Below, piece by piece: positions 36,226-49,400 of a stretch of DNA of 64,000 nucleotides. The DNA lies in the NCBI GenBank assembly GCA_020055645.1, contig CM034548.1, forward strand, positions 2,852,001-2,916,000, in the 5' to 3' direction. Numbering within the stretch: the first letter of the stretch is position 1; every line of letters starts with the position of its first letter. The notes beneath the pieces are model-generated. The model had not been told where the DNA came from, ran no database searches, and worked only from the letters and a program-made list of their open reading frames with translations. The DNA comes from Tomocerus qinae (lineage: Eukaryota; Arthropoda; Collembola; Entomobryomorpha; Tomoceridae). A program made the translations under genes and the position numbers.

Positions 36226-36252
36226 AGTAGCTACTGCTAGCTAGTAGCTACT
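36226..36252. repeat. 10-bp palindrome AGTAGCTACT present twice
   Basis: AGTAGCTACT occurs at 36226-36235 and again at 36243-36252. Each copy is its own reverse complement. They are separated by GCTAGCT. A third, partial form (AAGTAGCTT) follows at 36255. The whole can fold as two small cruciforms or as one longer one. It may have arisen by slippage of a TAGCTAC-like unit or may be a paired binding site. Confidence 0.65.
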
Positions 36253-39200
36253 ACAAGTAGCTTCAACTTACATTGAAGCAATAAAATAAAGTGGTTAGTT
36301 ATGGCTTCTACTGTACAAAGCGGATAGTAAAGGGGACTTTTTCAAAAGGTCCCATCTCTTGTCGTTGTTAATACGTACTCCAGTTCTATCCAATTAACGG
36401 TGATAAGCTCGCACAGTAATATGTGACTTAGTCGTCATTTGCAATCGATTTCGCCATCAAACTCGGCACTCCGCATTGGCTTCATTGCTGTACTGTGTAT
36501 GTACTTATAAACTCACGTAGGACTAAACTTATGTCAATCGAATCTACAATTTCGTAATGCAAAATTAGTTCAACAGACTTTGATGCTTGTTTGGATACAT
36601 GACCCTAAAAATTCGGCGGTGCGGTGGTGGAAGTTACAGGAAATGCAATGTTATTCTGTACTCTAACTGGCTCAAAAGTTCTTTCATTTGACGCTTTCTT
36701 GCTACCTAGCTGAAATGAATTATTCAAGAACTTTTTTCGAAATGTGCATAAACTTGTACTATTACATTTGTGGTAGTACGAAACATTGCAAGTGATTGCC
36801 TTGTTAACTGTAGATTTTAATTGCACATGCGAATGATTAATAGACATTTTATATAAAGATAGAAGAAGTCGTTGAAATTGGTTAGGTTGTAGTATCTCTT
36901 GTCTGGTGTAGTTTTGTATCGTATTATGTAGACATTACTACCTATAGACAAATTAGAGATGACGATTAGGTTTTAGCTGTAGAATGGGTTCAATGGAAGG
37001 TAGTGACAATATGAAGGAGTTATGACGCATTTGTAGAAGAGTTGGAGTGAAACAGGATTCAATGGAGCGCTGTACATGTGTTGATTGTAATGGAGAGGAA
37101 ATTAGAGTGAGGAGGAGGAGAGAGAGACGAGTTGCTCTACTTCGTGAAACAATGCAATTGAATGGAATGATGGAAATGTAATGCAGGTAATAGCATAGTG
37201 ATAGTCGTAATAGGTGCACAAATCCTCTCCCGAGGTGGATGTCATAGATAGAGCTAATCATACGTGCACTCGTCGTGTACATCGTGTACGAGTCGGCTCT
37301 GTGGTTTCCTTCCCTGGTGACTCGGATTTCAGACGTTGTGAGAGATGGAGAGAAGGTAATAAGAGGGACGCCGCAAGAGAGTCAAATTTCCAATCTTTCA
37401 GGAAACTAATAGGAGGACAGAGTGAAAAGGAGACTCGACTCGCCTTGCTTCTCCGCACTGCCAATCTAATCCAATTCAGCAAGGCAATGAAGTGAAATGT
37501 AAATGGAAATGGATATGTTTTGTTATCCGTCGAATTCCCCGAAGAGATTCGTTTGGCATTGGAATTGGCCTAAGCGAGGGCTGCTCTTCTTCCCCGCCAT
37601 CTTCTCCTCCCTCGTCTCGAATCTTTCGTTGTTATGACTCAAATTCGGAAACGTGCAATTCCAAGTGAATTTGGCGAGTCTTGGCTGGTAGTGGACTAGG
37701 CAGGCTTCAAGGGAAAGTTATATGTCACCAGAGTCCCATTTTAAAGAGCTACTAATAGATAACTTGTCAGGGACATCGGGACAAACATGACGACGACGAC
37801 CTCGCTCGCACTACTCCTGCGGCTCTAATTACACAGCAGTATGAATGAAACCGAACAAACCACATCACTCCAGCCAGAATAGAGTCACCTCTGAATCTCG
37901 TGGAATTAGATCTATTATTTTGTGCGAGGTCTGAGTGAAGAGGGACTAAGTAACTCGTCATTGTATTGTTAGTTAAAGTTGATGAGATGGAATCGTTAGC
38001 CTAATCTAATGTGACAGAATGGAACCGAGTCTCCCATCCCAAAGAAACATTTTAGGCGAGATGATCACATTCGTTTTGTTTTATGTACTGGAGACCTAGA
38101 AATAAAGTTACATTACTTTCCCCCACAATTCCCCATAAACCTTGCTCTAGTTATCTCTTTACGCTGCTTAAGTGGTTAGAGTCGCCAGGAAAGCCATTCC
38201 TGCCATAGCCATCCATGCCATTCCTAGAGAACCATGTCATTAGATGCATGCTTTTCTGTACTGGGCACTAACAGTAATCATAGCTGTTGTGTTTTACCAC
38301 AAGTACAAATACAAACTTATCTCTACGACTCTACATGCACTCGCCCAGTCATCTCCATCAACCTTGTACTACGTATGTGTCGACTCATAATAACTATTAC
38401 CAACCAATGGGAAAACCTAATTAAATTATATACATCAAATTCAAACACTTTTCTAAAGTGAATCCGAAACTTTTAATCAAGGCCGTTACACTTTGTATGT
38501 ATACACATGTCAAAAATGACACTTTGGTGGTTTTTATTTCTTTGAGATGTAGATTTCCCTCCCTGTGCTGATTACTAATCAAACTATCGTGAATGGTTTT
38601 AGATGTGTCAAAAGACCAGTTCCCTTGATCCACTTGTGGAAAAGTTATCCAAACGGAGTTGGTAGTTTCCTATTTGTTTCCTTTTGTTGTACTGCTGTTG
38701 TAATAAGTGAGCAGAGTTCGCTAAAACAGAAATCCGCCTACTTAGTTAGGACATGTAAAAATGGAGATGACGTCGTAGGGCATGAATGAATTTTTGAGTA
38801 GTGTGTAATTACTTATTTATTTTAGTGCCTTCTACTAGTAGAGTCCAAGACAAGGAAAGCCAAAGACAGCAGTGATTCAAAGTTTTGTAAATGTATGGGG
38901 GAAGATGACAAAATGGAGTTAAATTAGGCAGATATAAAAGTGGCTTCCCCTCCGGGTCTCCAGTCTGGAGCATTGCAGTCGCATGAATGCTAATGAATCG
39001 TGTGAACTTGGAAGGAGAGAGTTTGTTTAAATTAAAGTTAGAAATCCGTTTTCCAGAAGAACGGTTGCTGAACTAATAAGTAGTGTGGAGTGAGAGAGTC
39101 GGTGGTGTCATTAAGAGCTTACATGCTCATAGTGATGGAAATGAGCTGATATTATGATCATTTGAGGAGACAGCCTGCATTAACTTTTATGGTCAGAAAT

Positions 39201-42200
39201 TATAGGCTTTCCTACACCTTTTAATTTTGAGTTGCGCCCAGTCGTTCCCACCAAGTCTTCTCCTCGTCCACCGATCCCAAAACTATGAACGACTTAATGG
39301 TTGGCACTCACTTGTAAAAGTTTACAATTCTCTATTCAACTATGGCAAACCTATATTGAGCTGACTTCCTAATGTGTCGGCCAAGCTGCTCTGCTCCGAC
39401 TGCAAAGATGGAGATCCAGCTATTATACTATATAGCTGTGTACTTATTTACAGAGAGGTGGAACTTTTTTAAAGCATTTAAATATTGTTTTTAAAGTCGC
39501 ACAGTTCTACAATCAGCTTGGACTTTGTAGAAAGAAATCGTTGAAGGTAGTAAACGGTTACGGACATTCAACTTTTAGCGGTGCTGTGATTCTTTTAAAG
39601 GGTTTATGTTTAGCAGTTACATTGTGGCTCTATTGTTATCTGATGCCGGGTTGCTTGTGCTTAAAAGAATATTCAGAAGGATTCATAAGTGACCTGAACT
39701 CTCGTCTCTCTCTCTCAACACGAAATCTTTTTTCGTTTGATTAGTTAGCGCCTTGACTTCTTGTATCCAGAATGTCCAGTTGATGTGAAAGGAAACCTGT
39801 AATTAGACTGGAGTAAGGTGAAGCCTTTTTTGTGTATTTACATTCACCTTCATTTACGATTAACCTAAATGCACAGCTTGGATAAGTAGTTGTTTCTTTG
39901 CATACTCCGCAAAACTCTATGGCATTTCTACACCTCAGTTCTGTCTGAGACTGTTTTGCCTAGAAGTATTCATTCCGTCCTGCTAAACAGCTTTCCCGGC
40001 TTAATAGTTAGAGCCACACCTACTTAATACTCGCAAATGCAATTATCAATAAAAGGATAATATTTTTGCTTTTGTCCTGGCGAACTACCTATTTAAAGTT
40101 TTTGAGTAACTTGAAATCATCCTGACATTTGCCAACGAAGGACACTTCTTTAAATATCTGTAATTCCGTTATGAATTCTGTGTAGACTGTTGGAAGAAAG
40201 AGTTTAATCTAATGGAAATAACCTCGCATGAAACTCACTAATTCTAATATGTTTCAACCAAGCAAATCTCTTTCTTGGAATCCAGACAAGATTTTCAATT
40301 TGCATGCCACGTTGATTTGAACATCATAATTGCAACAGCACATCAAATCCACTTTTGCATTGTATAAGTAAAGCAAATTATTGGGAATCCGAGAGTTGGA
40401 AAATGAAGTTAATTTTCTTTCGGTTCACGAACTAATGAATAACTACTTAATGACAAGTGACACACTTTTGCCGTTACACAACTTAAACAAGGGCATCAAT
40501 GATTAAACGGCAAAATATCACGGGGAAAGAATGAAGTGTAATTATTATCTTTATGGAAATTACAGAGTTTTGTAAGAGGTCTCTATCAATTTATCTGGGG
40601 CATGAGGCTATTTAACAATGCCATCATTTGTAGCGCTTATTCGGAATTTTCTTCAATATTTAACAAAGTGTCACGCTGTGAGCCAAATCTTGGTTTATTG
40701 TACAACTTTCTCCTCAGCAGGAATTTCTTGTCAAGTTGGCTCATGCCTTCCGAGTGCTTCGTAAGTAAATAGCAATTTGATGACATATTGCTTAGGTTTA
40801 TTATGAAATTGTTATGTGTCTATTCTGATCATTAGTCTACCTCCTCTCATCGTGATCCCCAGGTTTGGTTTTATGGTATATCATATCGTTGGCCATTTGC
40901 GGGGTGAAGTGGAATGAATAGAATAATAAAAAGCCTTTTCGTCTAAACATTACTCTGGCTGCTCCCAAATCTTGGTCTATTTAGAAATAAGTATTCAAAG
41001 GAAATAATATTTGTTTTATTATCTCGACCAGAATCCCTACAGCTGCAGCTGCGACGTAATTCGAAATATCTACACATTTGGCTCAAGTGTATGCCCAACT
41101 GAAGTTAGGGCAATCCCCGTGCAAAGACTAATGGCAGTTCTAGTGTTGTGATTTCAGATTGAAACTCGTCGAGTATTTATTTAGCTTCTAGTATTCTCTC
41201 TGCGACGAACCAACGAGGCCCGGGATCAAGCAATAATGCTAAGGGTCATCTACACTTCATTTAATAGTTATCCATTTCCTATATAATATTTAAATGCCTT
41301 TTCACTGCGTGTATTAGCCAAGGTAGACCACGTTCGACTACTGTTGAACATATAATAGTAATACTACTGTTCATTCTGCCCAGTTCCACGACTGCTATTC
41401 ATACAGATTGTAATTTCATTATGGCAATACATGCGTACACTAGTATGAATAGATTTATGCTACATGGACCACGGTATGTCATTAGAGAAGCAGCATGCTG
41501 TTTGCCCAATGCAGTGTTTGTCATTTCTGGCTTTATACAACTGGGATCTGAATGCCAATTAATTTAAGTAGCTTCGGTGAATGTCTTATCCTCACATAGA
41601 AGTTTGCAAAATGAAATTAAATGGCTTCTGTTATGTCGATTTTCCAGTTTGTACGCTTTACGTGGGATTTCTATTGTATTCATTGTCCTCGTTTCCGTCT
41701 GTATGAGTTTACTTACTAATGGGGTGATTGTAGGTTTTGCGAGTACCTATCTCAATTTCCAATAACAAAGGTATACTAATTATTAGCACTTTAGCAAAAG
41801 CCGTGTACATTTATTATTGTCTATTAATGGAATAATGTTGTAAAGAATTGAAGTGGGTATCGCTTTGTTGAAGGTTCCAAGTAGAGTAGAGGCAAAAGGA
41901 ACGTGGGCAGAATGACATAAATATGAGTGCTTATTTGTATTATGCATGATGTGTTACTGACGCTCAGTTTATTTACAAGGAAATCTGACGTGAGTCAACG
42001 CTAAGTGCAGTTAAGCAGAGAAATTTCACTCGGGGAAATCTTATAACAGTTTGTTGTGAAAAGTATCAACGTAAATAAGTGTTTGCGTCTAAGAGTTCTA
42101 GTTTTCTCTAGCATGTGATTCGTGGTTAGGGATTGATGTACTGTGAGCTAATGTAAGGTAATGTAATGGAAAGTAGTACAAAAAGTAAACTGTTAGAGTG

Positions 42201-42637
42201 CGAGTGGAGGTGGTGAGAGTGAATGACGCTGGGCTGAGTATCCTAATGGAAGACGAAAGAGAAAAGTGAAAGTAGGAGAAAGCAGAGAGAATTCTAAGTC
42301 TTGATCCTCTTCCTTGCTCTTGCCTATATTTTTCTTTCCATTTGCTTTCCGTTTGTGCAAATATATGCTCAGTAGTCTCCCTACTTCCACCTTCGTTGAT
42401 ATATATAATTCCATTATGCCAGTACATTTCTTACACTTTTCTTACGCTGTTTCTTTCAGATATACTGAGGTAAACAAAATATGTTTGAATATATACTGCC
42501 AAGACTGTTAAGATTTTGTCCTAGCCATGCTCTAACTATATATATTATTTATTTATGTTATGTTCATGAGTGAAGCTAACGAGATATTTATCCTCACCTC
42601 TTTAACCAAACCAACCTATCTGTGTCCTATGACAGTT

Positions 42638-43150
42638 TTAGCGTCTGCATTGAACAGTTGAATTTGTTTTCGGAGATTGGCCAAAACATGTTTTACTGTC
42701 TGTGAGATTTGGTTTCTGGCAATTTCGCCAAGGTTTTCCACTTAAAAGTGCAAATCCAGAAAAAAATGAAAATAACGAGATGGAGTCGAGAAAAGACATC
42801 GAAAATAAATGAGGACCCCTGCCATTATTATTTGTTGAGATGAATAGGAAGATATCTGAAGATGAGAGTTCCTTTGAAAGGACATGCAGATATAAATGGG
42901 CAGACTGGTTTTGAGTGAAACAGTGAGAGTGGTGCGCTAATGTAAAGTGAGTTCGCATACTTATGTAGCTCAGCCCTGTCTGTGGAAAGTAGGTACCTCT
43001 GTCTATGCACAAGTGCCGTAACTTGCATTTAGTACCAGTGGTGGTGGTCTTTTTTATACTTCGAACCAAGAGTTTAGTTATTATGGTATGTATGCCTATG
43101 TAGAACGTCGTGACTTGGCAATCTGAGATTTGTGTCATATTTATTGTCAC
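42638..43150 (-). other. Longest open frame (about 166 codons from ATG), coding not supported
   Basis: On the minus strand this frame runs from a GTG at 43150, with the first ATG at codon 5, to a stop at 42638. An in-frame TAG lies a few codons upstream of the GTG. The product is rich in Ser, Thr, Phe and Leu and starts MTQISDCQVTTFYIG. One short hydrophobic stretch (FLDSISLFSFFSGFALL) lies near residue 125. I recognise no domain or family. One frame of this length in 64 kb of AT-rich DNA is mildly unusual but can arise by chance in a pyrimidine-biased patch. It could be a terminal exon or an orphan gene. A second phase is also open over part of the span. Confidence 0.15.
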
Positions 43151-46100
43151 TCCACTCTATATGGTATAGCGAAGTAAGTAGTCGCGGGCCCAACCAAAAA
43201 AGTCTTTTTGTCTCGTGCAAATGTAAAAAGTGAGTGACTGAGCTTCGGTCGAGTCAGAAAATGTACCACGGAGAATCAGGCTCGGTTGGATGGAGGGAAG
43301 TGATGTGAACGAGTCAGCAACAGAAGCTCAAGTCGAACAAGAGTTCCTCTTCAACAATAACTAAATCTTCCTTTCAAAGCGGAGCCAAACCCAACAAATC
43401 CCAGTCAAGTGAAAGTCAAATAAGCAACACAGCTCTCTCTTATCTACTTACTTTCTACTCAACCTATGTACCAATCTTCAGTCCATCATTCAGGGGCGTA
43501 AAAATCACAGACTACCCGTACACATCAACATATGGTCTGCAAAGGCCAATTTTCTTAAAGTCAATAAAGATGGAATTACTGCGTGCATTTTAGAATCGAG
43601 AATAATGAACTAAATACGTAAAACAATATATATGTTGGCAGAATTATTTTGTAATGGTGAAAAATAATTCAATCGTGCACTAAAAGTGGTAAATCTTTTT
43701 TCAGAACTACTAAAAGCATGAACTGATTTGTATATTAACTTATTCCGAATTCAATGAGATGGAAATGGAAAGAAAGTCGAGTTGTCATTTTGATAACGTA
43801 ATTCATTTTACGATATTATTTAAATGCAACTGCATCTTAAGCATTTATATTCGTTAATTCAATACTTAACATACACAAGTATCAGACCACTGCTGGTATA
43901 TCAATGCGTGCTACCACTATTTCAATTTCTTGAGCATCGACTTTGGGTTTACTACGCCAATTATAATTCTGCCCTCATCTCCGTAGTTTCTGTTTCTTTT
44001 TCCTTCAGTTTGCTCCTTCTTCCTTATTAAGGTTTCGAGTTGTGAAAACCGTTAAGATGTTTCGCATATGCTTTGGCAGCGCACAATGACTGCATTATAC
44101 ATAAGACTAGGCAAATCAGCGGAAGTCAAGTCAGATTCTAGTTAGGTACGGTAGCTGAGTGACTTCATGTCACTACATATCTGCTGTTCAATGATAAGAT
44201 ACAACGGAACGCTATTCACTCTCCCCGCACTTACGATTAATAGCACAGAGGAGGTTGACAAAGATATTACGCCTCCGCACTCTTGTGTCTTCAAATACAA
44301 TTTGAAAGGTTCTTAGAAAGGTAGGTAGGTATCCGGCTTTTACTTACTGCGCTAAAGGACTTTTGGAGGACATTACCGACCGGCGGAAGCTCTCCACCTA
44401 TCTACTGTAACATATGATGTCTAATAAAATTGTTTGTACTTGTGTCTTGAAACTTCTAAATCCATTTTCTCACAAATTTTGCAGAAATTTGGAAAAACCA
44501 AATAAAGAATTGCTATATATTTATTACAAGATTTTAGTTTGAATGAATGGCTTTGTAGACAATCACGAACTCCACCTGAAATGTGTGAGGAGTTGTCTGC
44601 AGAAGTAGCTTTTGCAATATTAAAAAGTATATTGAAGGACGAGTTCATTACGAGGAAAAGTTTGGAGCATTAGTTAGTTGATTGTTTCGTTTTTAGCGGA
44701 AAGAGTTTTGAGGATATGGGAAGTTGTTGTCGTGTCTTCCCTTGCCCTCCTTCATGAAAGCTAATCAAAATGTTGTTGGATGGAATATCACGAACCTAGC
44801 ACGTGCGGAGTTGAAAAATGTTGGGAAGGGAAGATACATAGCATTCCATCTATTACTATTTCTGGCCCAAATACTTACATACCTAGGTACTTTTGGCATT
44901 TCTGAACTCTACACTGCAGAGTCCACACTCGCAATAAATAAGTTGCATTAGGGAATGATATGGAGGGCAAATGTGCTCTGCATTAGTCACGTATAGGCAT
45001 TACATTTCTTGATTACTATGCTTTCACTAATCGTTAACTCTGTAATGAGACTTGTCTTTTTTGCTTCATTAGTCGTCCATATAGGATGATCATCATTGCC
45101 CAGGTGAATGTTCAAAATGATCGAGAGAGCGATGAACAATCTCCCGATTTTTATTCCGTCTTCGTCTAAGCCTATTTTTGCAATATTCAAATATATTTAG
45201 TATAATGGAGTAAAGAGGTGCAAACACTTTTGCCTCGATGTAAAATATCGGTGCGTAATTATTTCCCATGCAGGCTAAATAGATAGGAGTAACTGCAGTA
45301 GATTTTTCAATTGATATAGTGAAACTTGTCAAGGTGAAAGAAGCTGGAGATTAAGGTTTAGTGAATTCTGCAAGAGAGAGCATTGAATTCACAAGAAAGT
45401 TAAGTGAATGGAAGTTGGCGTGATTTGGTATTGGTTGAGTGATGCGATGTTCTTGCTGCTCATGATGGTGGCTACACTAGGCGAGCTTAGGATGAAAGAC
45501 ATGAAGGAATTAGGATAAGTAAATGGATAAGTATACGCCTGTAGTTAGTTGCGTTTGCTTTTCGTTTCTAGGAGTACATTAATATGATGGTGTGGCAATA
45601 GTCGTTAGAATTATCCTTGTCTGTTGTCGAAGTGAAAGAAATGAACCGGAAATTATTACGTAGTTTAGTGGTTGGACGTTTTCTCGCAGTTACCTTCTTT
45701 CTCGCTTTAGCTGCGCTTTCTCTCTCTTTCTCCTCCCTGTGTCTGAATGCGATGCAAGGCTTTTCTACAGGCAATCAAATACATGCCTTTCTATACACAA
45801 CCCACTCTATGCATTACACCAGTCTTCTCAAATTTTTGTAACTATACTTTTTGTGGATTATCTATGCTACACTCGCGGACTCTCTCCGCCTCCTGACTCA
45901 CTCCAGAACTGATTCAATCAGTAAGAAAGATATTGAGCCATTTAATTTTGTAAGTGAAAATACCATCACACAATCCTTGTGCAGGTATTCTCTGTTTAAG
46001 TAGTTTAAGCCACTACAACATTTACAATTTAGCCACAAACATATCACATGCCAAGTAATTAAAGATGTAATATGACAATATGAGTAAACATTTAATGAAG

Positions 46101-46410
46101 GTCAATGGTTTGCGTTTTGAAGACCATTCTGGAGAAATAGACTCTGATCTAGGAAACTGTCTCCGTCTAAGGAGATTGGGCTGTAGTAAGTAGTAGCTCA
46201 GTAGGTATTAGTAGAGGAAGAGAGAAACCTTGGAGCGAGTGAATTTGGAGCACATTTTTGTGAAAGGAGCCTTGGATAAGGTTACGCTTGAAATGGCAAA
46301 GGAGAGAAAAGTATTTTCATCGCCTTAGCACCTTGAGCCGGAGCGGGGAGTATGGAGTCGAGTTGTGCGGAATCCAGTTGATCTGCAATGACTGAACGGA
46401 GAACAAACTG
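43151..46410. other. Anonymous non-coding DNA
   Basis: No gene recognised. Frames of 60-80 codons on both strands overlap one another. The frame at 45617-45841 has a short hydrophobic run (FLAVTFFLALAALSLSFSSLCL) that resembles a membrane segment or signal sequence, but it is only about 70 codons long and lies opposite an equally long antisense frame. Confidence 0.55.
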
Positions 46411-46411
46411 A

Positions 46412-46433
46412 GACCGTCGAGCTATCGACGGTC
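46412..46433. repeat. GC-rich perfect hairpin, 9-bp stem, 4-base loop
   Basis: GACCGTCGA (46412-46420) is the exact reverse complement of TCGACGGTC (46425-46433) around the loop GCTA. Six of the nine pairs in the stem are G:C, in otherwise AT-rich DNA, which makes a perfect match of this length less likely by chance than the A/T hairpins. It contains CG dinucleotides in both arms. It may be a structured RNA element, a dimeric DNA site or a remnant of a repeat. Confidence 0.65.
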
Positions 46434-49400
46434 GGCATCGGCTGGTTAACTTACTAGCGAACAATCACTTCGTCTGTTGACTTTTTTGGTTTGCTACATG
46501 TCTATATAGGTAGACTGAGATAGGAGATGATGTATATTTTATACCACTTGTATTGCGCCATTTAGTGACAATGATGACAAGTGCACGGGGTTTCCAAACC
46601 AGGCACAATGGAAGCAGACAGTAATGCAGACACCGTCTTGAATGTCTATTGAGACTGAAGTTGGCCATGTGAGGTGACTCCGTCATCTACTCTGCATATT
46701 GTCCAACAGAAATATCCGCACGCTGTCTGCCGCGAAATCCGACATCAGGTGCGTGAGCTAATCATGTCACACTACTGCCCACTTTGTGTAAATGAACTTG
46801 ACGGAGAAATCTTGCCTTCGACTTTCCTTATAATAGATTAACTTGGCTCAATTGGTTGCGTCTTTTGTTGACCAAGAGTGGAGTCAGATTCAATCTGATT
46901 CGCCGCTTTCTTTAACGATTAATTTCATTTGACTTGCTTGGCTACTGTTACCTTGACTCTGCCACTCGCATGCAAAGGATATAAAATGACTTTCTCCTTG
47001 GGCTTTTTGTTACGCATTTCTTTATAAAGCACTTTCAGATGTATAGTATTATCGTGCAGTATGGTTGGAGTTTCTCATAGGGTTTGTTTACCTTGAAAGG
47101 TCTTTAATGTAGAATGTCTGTATCCTAATACTATCTGAATCTACCACTTCACCGTGCTATACGTAATTCAAGTTTAAATGTTGTTACTTATTTATACGGA
47201 AAAATAGCAAGGTCTTGGAACTCCTAATCCCTGCAATCAATTCTGGTAAGATGTTCCTTGAAGTAGAAGCAAGTAAACGGATTTAGAGAATTAGGCAGAG
47301 TATTCACTCTCTCGTACGACTGCCCTTACATATCTAACAGTATTTTTATGTTCGGGCGACAAACGAGATCAAGATTGAAAGGGACAAGCCACGTCATGCC
47401 ATTTGCCAAACCCGTGTCCGTGTCTTGCTCTGTGCCCAACAGAACAAGTTACTTATAGGACACACGAAGCATAACCTAATGATGCAGGGAACCATAGGAG
47501 CATAGGTTGAAGTAGCAATAATAAGTAGTAGAGTAACGGACTAGCAACAACACAAATGTTGATATCCTGTAATGTTCAGCCGAGGGGCAAAGGGCATAAC
47601 GTTTTTAGGTAACCTGCCATGGGAAATAAATAGACGTTACTCGGCTTGTAATACAGAAGTACTTCTTTGAAACGCAGACAATTCACTCCAGTTAAAATGC
47701 CTAATGCTTTATTATTGTACAATTTTTCTTTCTCCCTAATTAATGGGGGACATTAACCATCTGCCGATTTTACGTCATATGCAAAGTGTCTGTGTACGTA
47801 AACTCCTGTACTTCCTTCTCGACATCCAAATTCCACACAATCCATAATACTCAAAGCACTTTCTTCGTCATTCCTCTCTATCCATCCTCAATTTCTCACT
47901 TTCTAACTAAAATCCAGTTCCTGCCTTACAACAACTCAAATTCAATAGACTTCTACTGCATAAACAAAAATGTAATATTTCTGAATATTTTGATGAATAA
48001 ATAAGGCGAACAGGAATTAAACAAAGACTGTGCCTTTAAAAAGTGCTTCAAATCTAAACATAGGGATAGTAACTCAGTAAGAAGAGATGCGAAGTGACAG
48101 ATAACAAACTAATAGTAAGACTGTTTCTATTCCGTTTTGGTCGAGCTTGGAGGATATGAAATGATAGGAATAAGTTCGGTAGGAGACGGAGGTTCGATAG
48201 ATTCGGTTGACTTGGCAGGGCTTACATTTTTCGACAAGTTGAACGTTGCGGGGCAGGTGAGTAAATATTGTCATCTTTCCCATTATCATGACAAATGGGA
48301 ATTTTGTTGAACAAACTTGTTTGTGTGTTGAGTATTGACTGCCGTGCTCATAGTTAAATGGACTGGGAGCGAGGCGTGTGTGTCTGTGTGATGTGTCTCT
48401 CTAGTGAATTGATGTTAGATGAAGGAAGTATGTAAATGGTTCAGTAGGTAGTTCTGGGAGTGGGGACACGACGACGACGACGTCCTCAGAAAAGTAATGG
48501 GACATAATCCTAAATCAAAGGGAAGACATGGCAGCAGCTGTTTTAAAATCCATAAAACGTGCCTAGTAGTAGGAAATGTGGAAGAGATATTAGTTGAGGT
48601 TTCTCTTTCAGATGAATCCGCTCTGTCAGGACAGAAAGACGAAATCGGATTGAGAGCTAGGCCGACATTCGCTATTGTCATGCAAAATCCTTGGGAGCTT
48701 TCATCCTTCGAACGTCTAGTGGTATTAGTGCATGGTGGAGATAAGGACAAGACTCTTTGCTATGCTGAGTGACTCACTGACTCACTAGCATTACAGAGAC
48801 TCCACAATGCTGCTAAGACACTCTCCTCCGATCATGAATGAATATAGTACTTTCTTACAGCGGAGACAGCGACAACAAATAGTTCACCTTAGAACCTGAA
48901 ATATTTAAGTAGGTACATAGTAATATTATTATGTCTGCTAGTAGGGAGAGAGAGTATAAGTGTGGCGATTCCACCCAACTTCCAATGAAATGGGGCACTA
49001 GCGCGCTTTCCCTCATACTCATGATAATGGTAGTATAAGTAGTAGTATTACATTTTTAAGTATAGAGATAGAGAGACTACGAAGAGAACCATCGTAAGAT
49101 TTCGCAAAGTACTTTTGGAGCATTCTTTCTCTAGTTAGACTTAGTTTATATGCCGTAATAAACACTTATGCATATTTGGAGATAAGTAAAGGAACTCTAT
49201 GATTACGAGGTGCTATTACTTCTTTCCGCGACTATCTACTAAAAAGAGATGAGGCAGTTGCAAACTTGTTTTTTGTTTGGGCGAAGCTGTTGGTGAGCCA
49301 GAGGGATTCTCGCTCTGGCTCTACTTACACCATTCATTTCTATTTTGGGAAGTTTAATTTTCATTGCTGATCGTGAGCTTTAGTGCTCTGTGGTGAAAGT

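Larger units (their letters stand above)
34222..42637. other. Anonymous non-coding DNA
   Basis: No recognisable gene. A slightly less AT-rich patch at about 37220-37960 is open on both strands (about 93 codons plus, 74 minus) but gives no recognisable product. A short ACG tract sits at 37790-37800. Palindromes at 35099-35114 and 36226-36252 are listed separately. A plus-strand frame at 41577-41765 is hydrophobic but very short. Confidence 0.55.

Noticed and set aside
45493-45503. TGAAAGACATG, the 5' part of miR-71
   Set aside because: The remainder does not match, and no complementary arm is seen.
45617-45841. Short frame with a hydrophobic run like a signal or membrane segment
   Set aside because: It is only about 70 codons long, an equally long antisense frame lies opposite, and the hydrophobic run comes from a pyrimidine-rich stretch (TTTCTCGCTTT, CTCTCTCTTTC) that gives Phe, Leu and Ser by composition.
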